Source: Collinsella aerofaciens (GTDB lineage: Bacteria > Actinomycetota > Coriobacteriia > Coriobacteriales > Coriobacteriaceae). Taken from it: a stretch of DNA of 6,325 bases. The notes under the pieces are model-generated. The model worked only from the letters and a program-made list of their open reading frames with translations. It ran no database searches and was not told where the DNA came from. A program made the translations under genes and the position numbers. Positions 5,744 through 6,325 of the stretch are shown in pieces. Each line of letters begins with the position of its first letter. Within the stretch, counting starts at the first letter, position 1. Where the stretch lies: positions 1-6,325 of the forward strand of contig CAJMJM010000104.1 of the NCBI GenBank assembly GCA_905213725.1, written 5' to 3'.

Positions 5744-6325
5744 GTGCTCGCACCCCATATTTCCGTCGTCAACCTCGGCTGCCGTGTCAACCGGGTTGAG
5801 TCTGACCGTATCACTGCCGATCTTATGCGCCTGGGCTTTGCTATTGTGGATCCCCAGGATGCCGATCTGATCGTCATTAACACCTGTGCCGTTACGGGCG
5901 AGGCCGAGGCCAAGACCCGTAAGGCCGTCCGTCATGCGCTGGCCCATCCTAACGAGCCCTATGTGCTCGTGACCGGTTGCGTGGTCAATTTACCTCCCGA
6001 GGAGCTGCTGGAGCTTTCGGATCGCGTGATCGCCGAGCCGTCCAAGATCGATGTCGCCGAACGTGTCTGCGAGGTGTTGGGCGTTGAGTCCGATAGCGTT
6101 CCCGCCTGCAGCGATGGCGAGGTGGTCGATGCGCTCGGTCGCTCTCGCCTGGGCGTGAAGATTCAGGACGGCTGCAACCATCGCTGCACCTATTGCATTG
6201 TGTGGAAGGCACGCGGCCCCGAGCGCTCCGTGCCCGTCGAGTCCGTGCTCGAGCAAGTTCGTGAGGCCCAGGAGGCCGGCGTTCCCGAGGTGGTGCTGAC
6301 CGGTGTGAACTTGGGTGCCTACGAT
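5744..6325 (+). CDS. mtaB: tRNA methylthiotransferase, MtaB type, 5' part (3' end outside window)
   Basis: This is a radical SAM methylthiotransferase that in the MtaB family converts t6A to ms2t6A at position 37 of tRNAs reading ANN codons. The visible 194 residues run to the last base without a stop; the family is about 400-450 long. The N-terminal UPF0004 domain shows the three cysteines of the auxiliary [4Fe-4S] cluster: Cys13 in NLGCRVNRVESD, Cys48 in NTCAVTGEAE and Cys79 in VTGCVVN. The radical SAM motif follows as DGCNHRCTYC (Cys144, Cys148, Cys151), then KARGPERS and VVLTGVNLGAYD, the family's typical strand. The NLGCRVN start, the NTCAVT form and the position downstream of dnaJ favour MtaB over MiaB (usually TYGCQMN) or RimO (ribosomal protein S12), but the distinguishing C-terminal TRAM part is not visible. 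The GTG start is set by AAGGAG at 5733-5738. Confidence 0.88.
   Translation, partial: MLAPHISVVNLGCRVNRVESDRITADLMRLGFAIVDPQDADLIVINTCAVTGEAEAKTRKAVRHALAHPNEPYVLVTGCVVNLPPEELLELSDRVIAEPSKIDVAERVCEVLGVESDSVPACSDGEVVDALGRSRLGVKIQDGCNHRCTYCIVWKARGPERSVPVESVLEQVREAQEAGVPEVVLTGVNLGAYD

Noticed and set aside
1..6325. tRNA or rRNA genes, CRISPR arrays, insertion sequences, phage genes and riboswitches
   Set aside because: The window was read for these and none was seen. Nearly all of it is coding, and the two gaps (58 and 81 nt) are too short for them.

Overview
This is a dense, all-plus-strand chromosomal housekeeping segment with six protein genes. They are the 3' part of lepA, a DusB-type tRNA-dihydrouridine synthase gene, hemW, two consecutive dnaJ-family genes, and the 5' part of an mtaB-type methylthiotransferase gene. 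The high GC content, strong preference for G/C-ending codons, frequent GTG starts and the protein sequences suggest an actinobacterium. A Coriobacteriia member (Collinsella/Olsenella type) is my best guess, made from general resemblance and not from a database match.

Layout. Positions 1-3342 carry lepA, dusB and hemW, packed with gaps of 4 and 2 nt, and are almost certainly co-transcribed. A 58-nt gap follows, with a possible promoter and a strong AGGAGG ribosome binding site. Next is an unusual DnaJ-family gene (3401-4504). It has a normal J-domain, a Gly/Phe linker, a complete four-motif zinc finger and a recognisable C-terminal domain I. The rest of the usual C-terminal part, including the dimerization region, is replaced by about 108 residues holding roughly three hydrophobic membrane segments. 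An 81-nt gap with promoter-like sequence leads to a full-length canonical dnaJ (GTG start at 4586). Its stop codon overlaps the ribosome binding site of the mtaB-type gene, which runs off the window.

How the genes fit together. The order lepA-hemW-(hrcA-grpE-dnaK)-dnaJ-...-mtaB is a known heat-shock/translation cluster in Gram-positive bacteria. Here hrcA, grpE and dnaK are absent between hemW and dnaJ, and the membrane J-protein gene occupies that slot. No CIRCE (HrcA) or HAIR (HspR) operator is visible upstream of either dnaJ gene. The other genes concern translation (LepA on the ribosome; DusB and MtaB modifying tRNA) and heme delivery (HemW).

The main point of interest is the membrane-anchored, probably non-dimerizing zinc-finger J-protein next to its canonical paralogue. 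All large minus-strand and out-of-frame ORFs overlap these genes and are treated as high-GC shadows.
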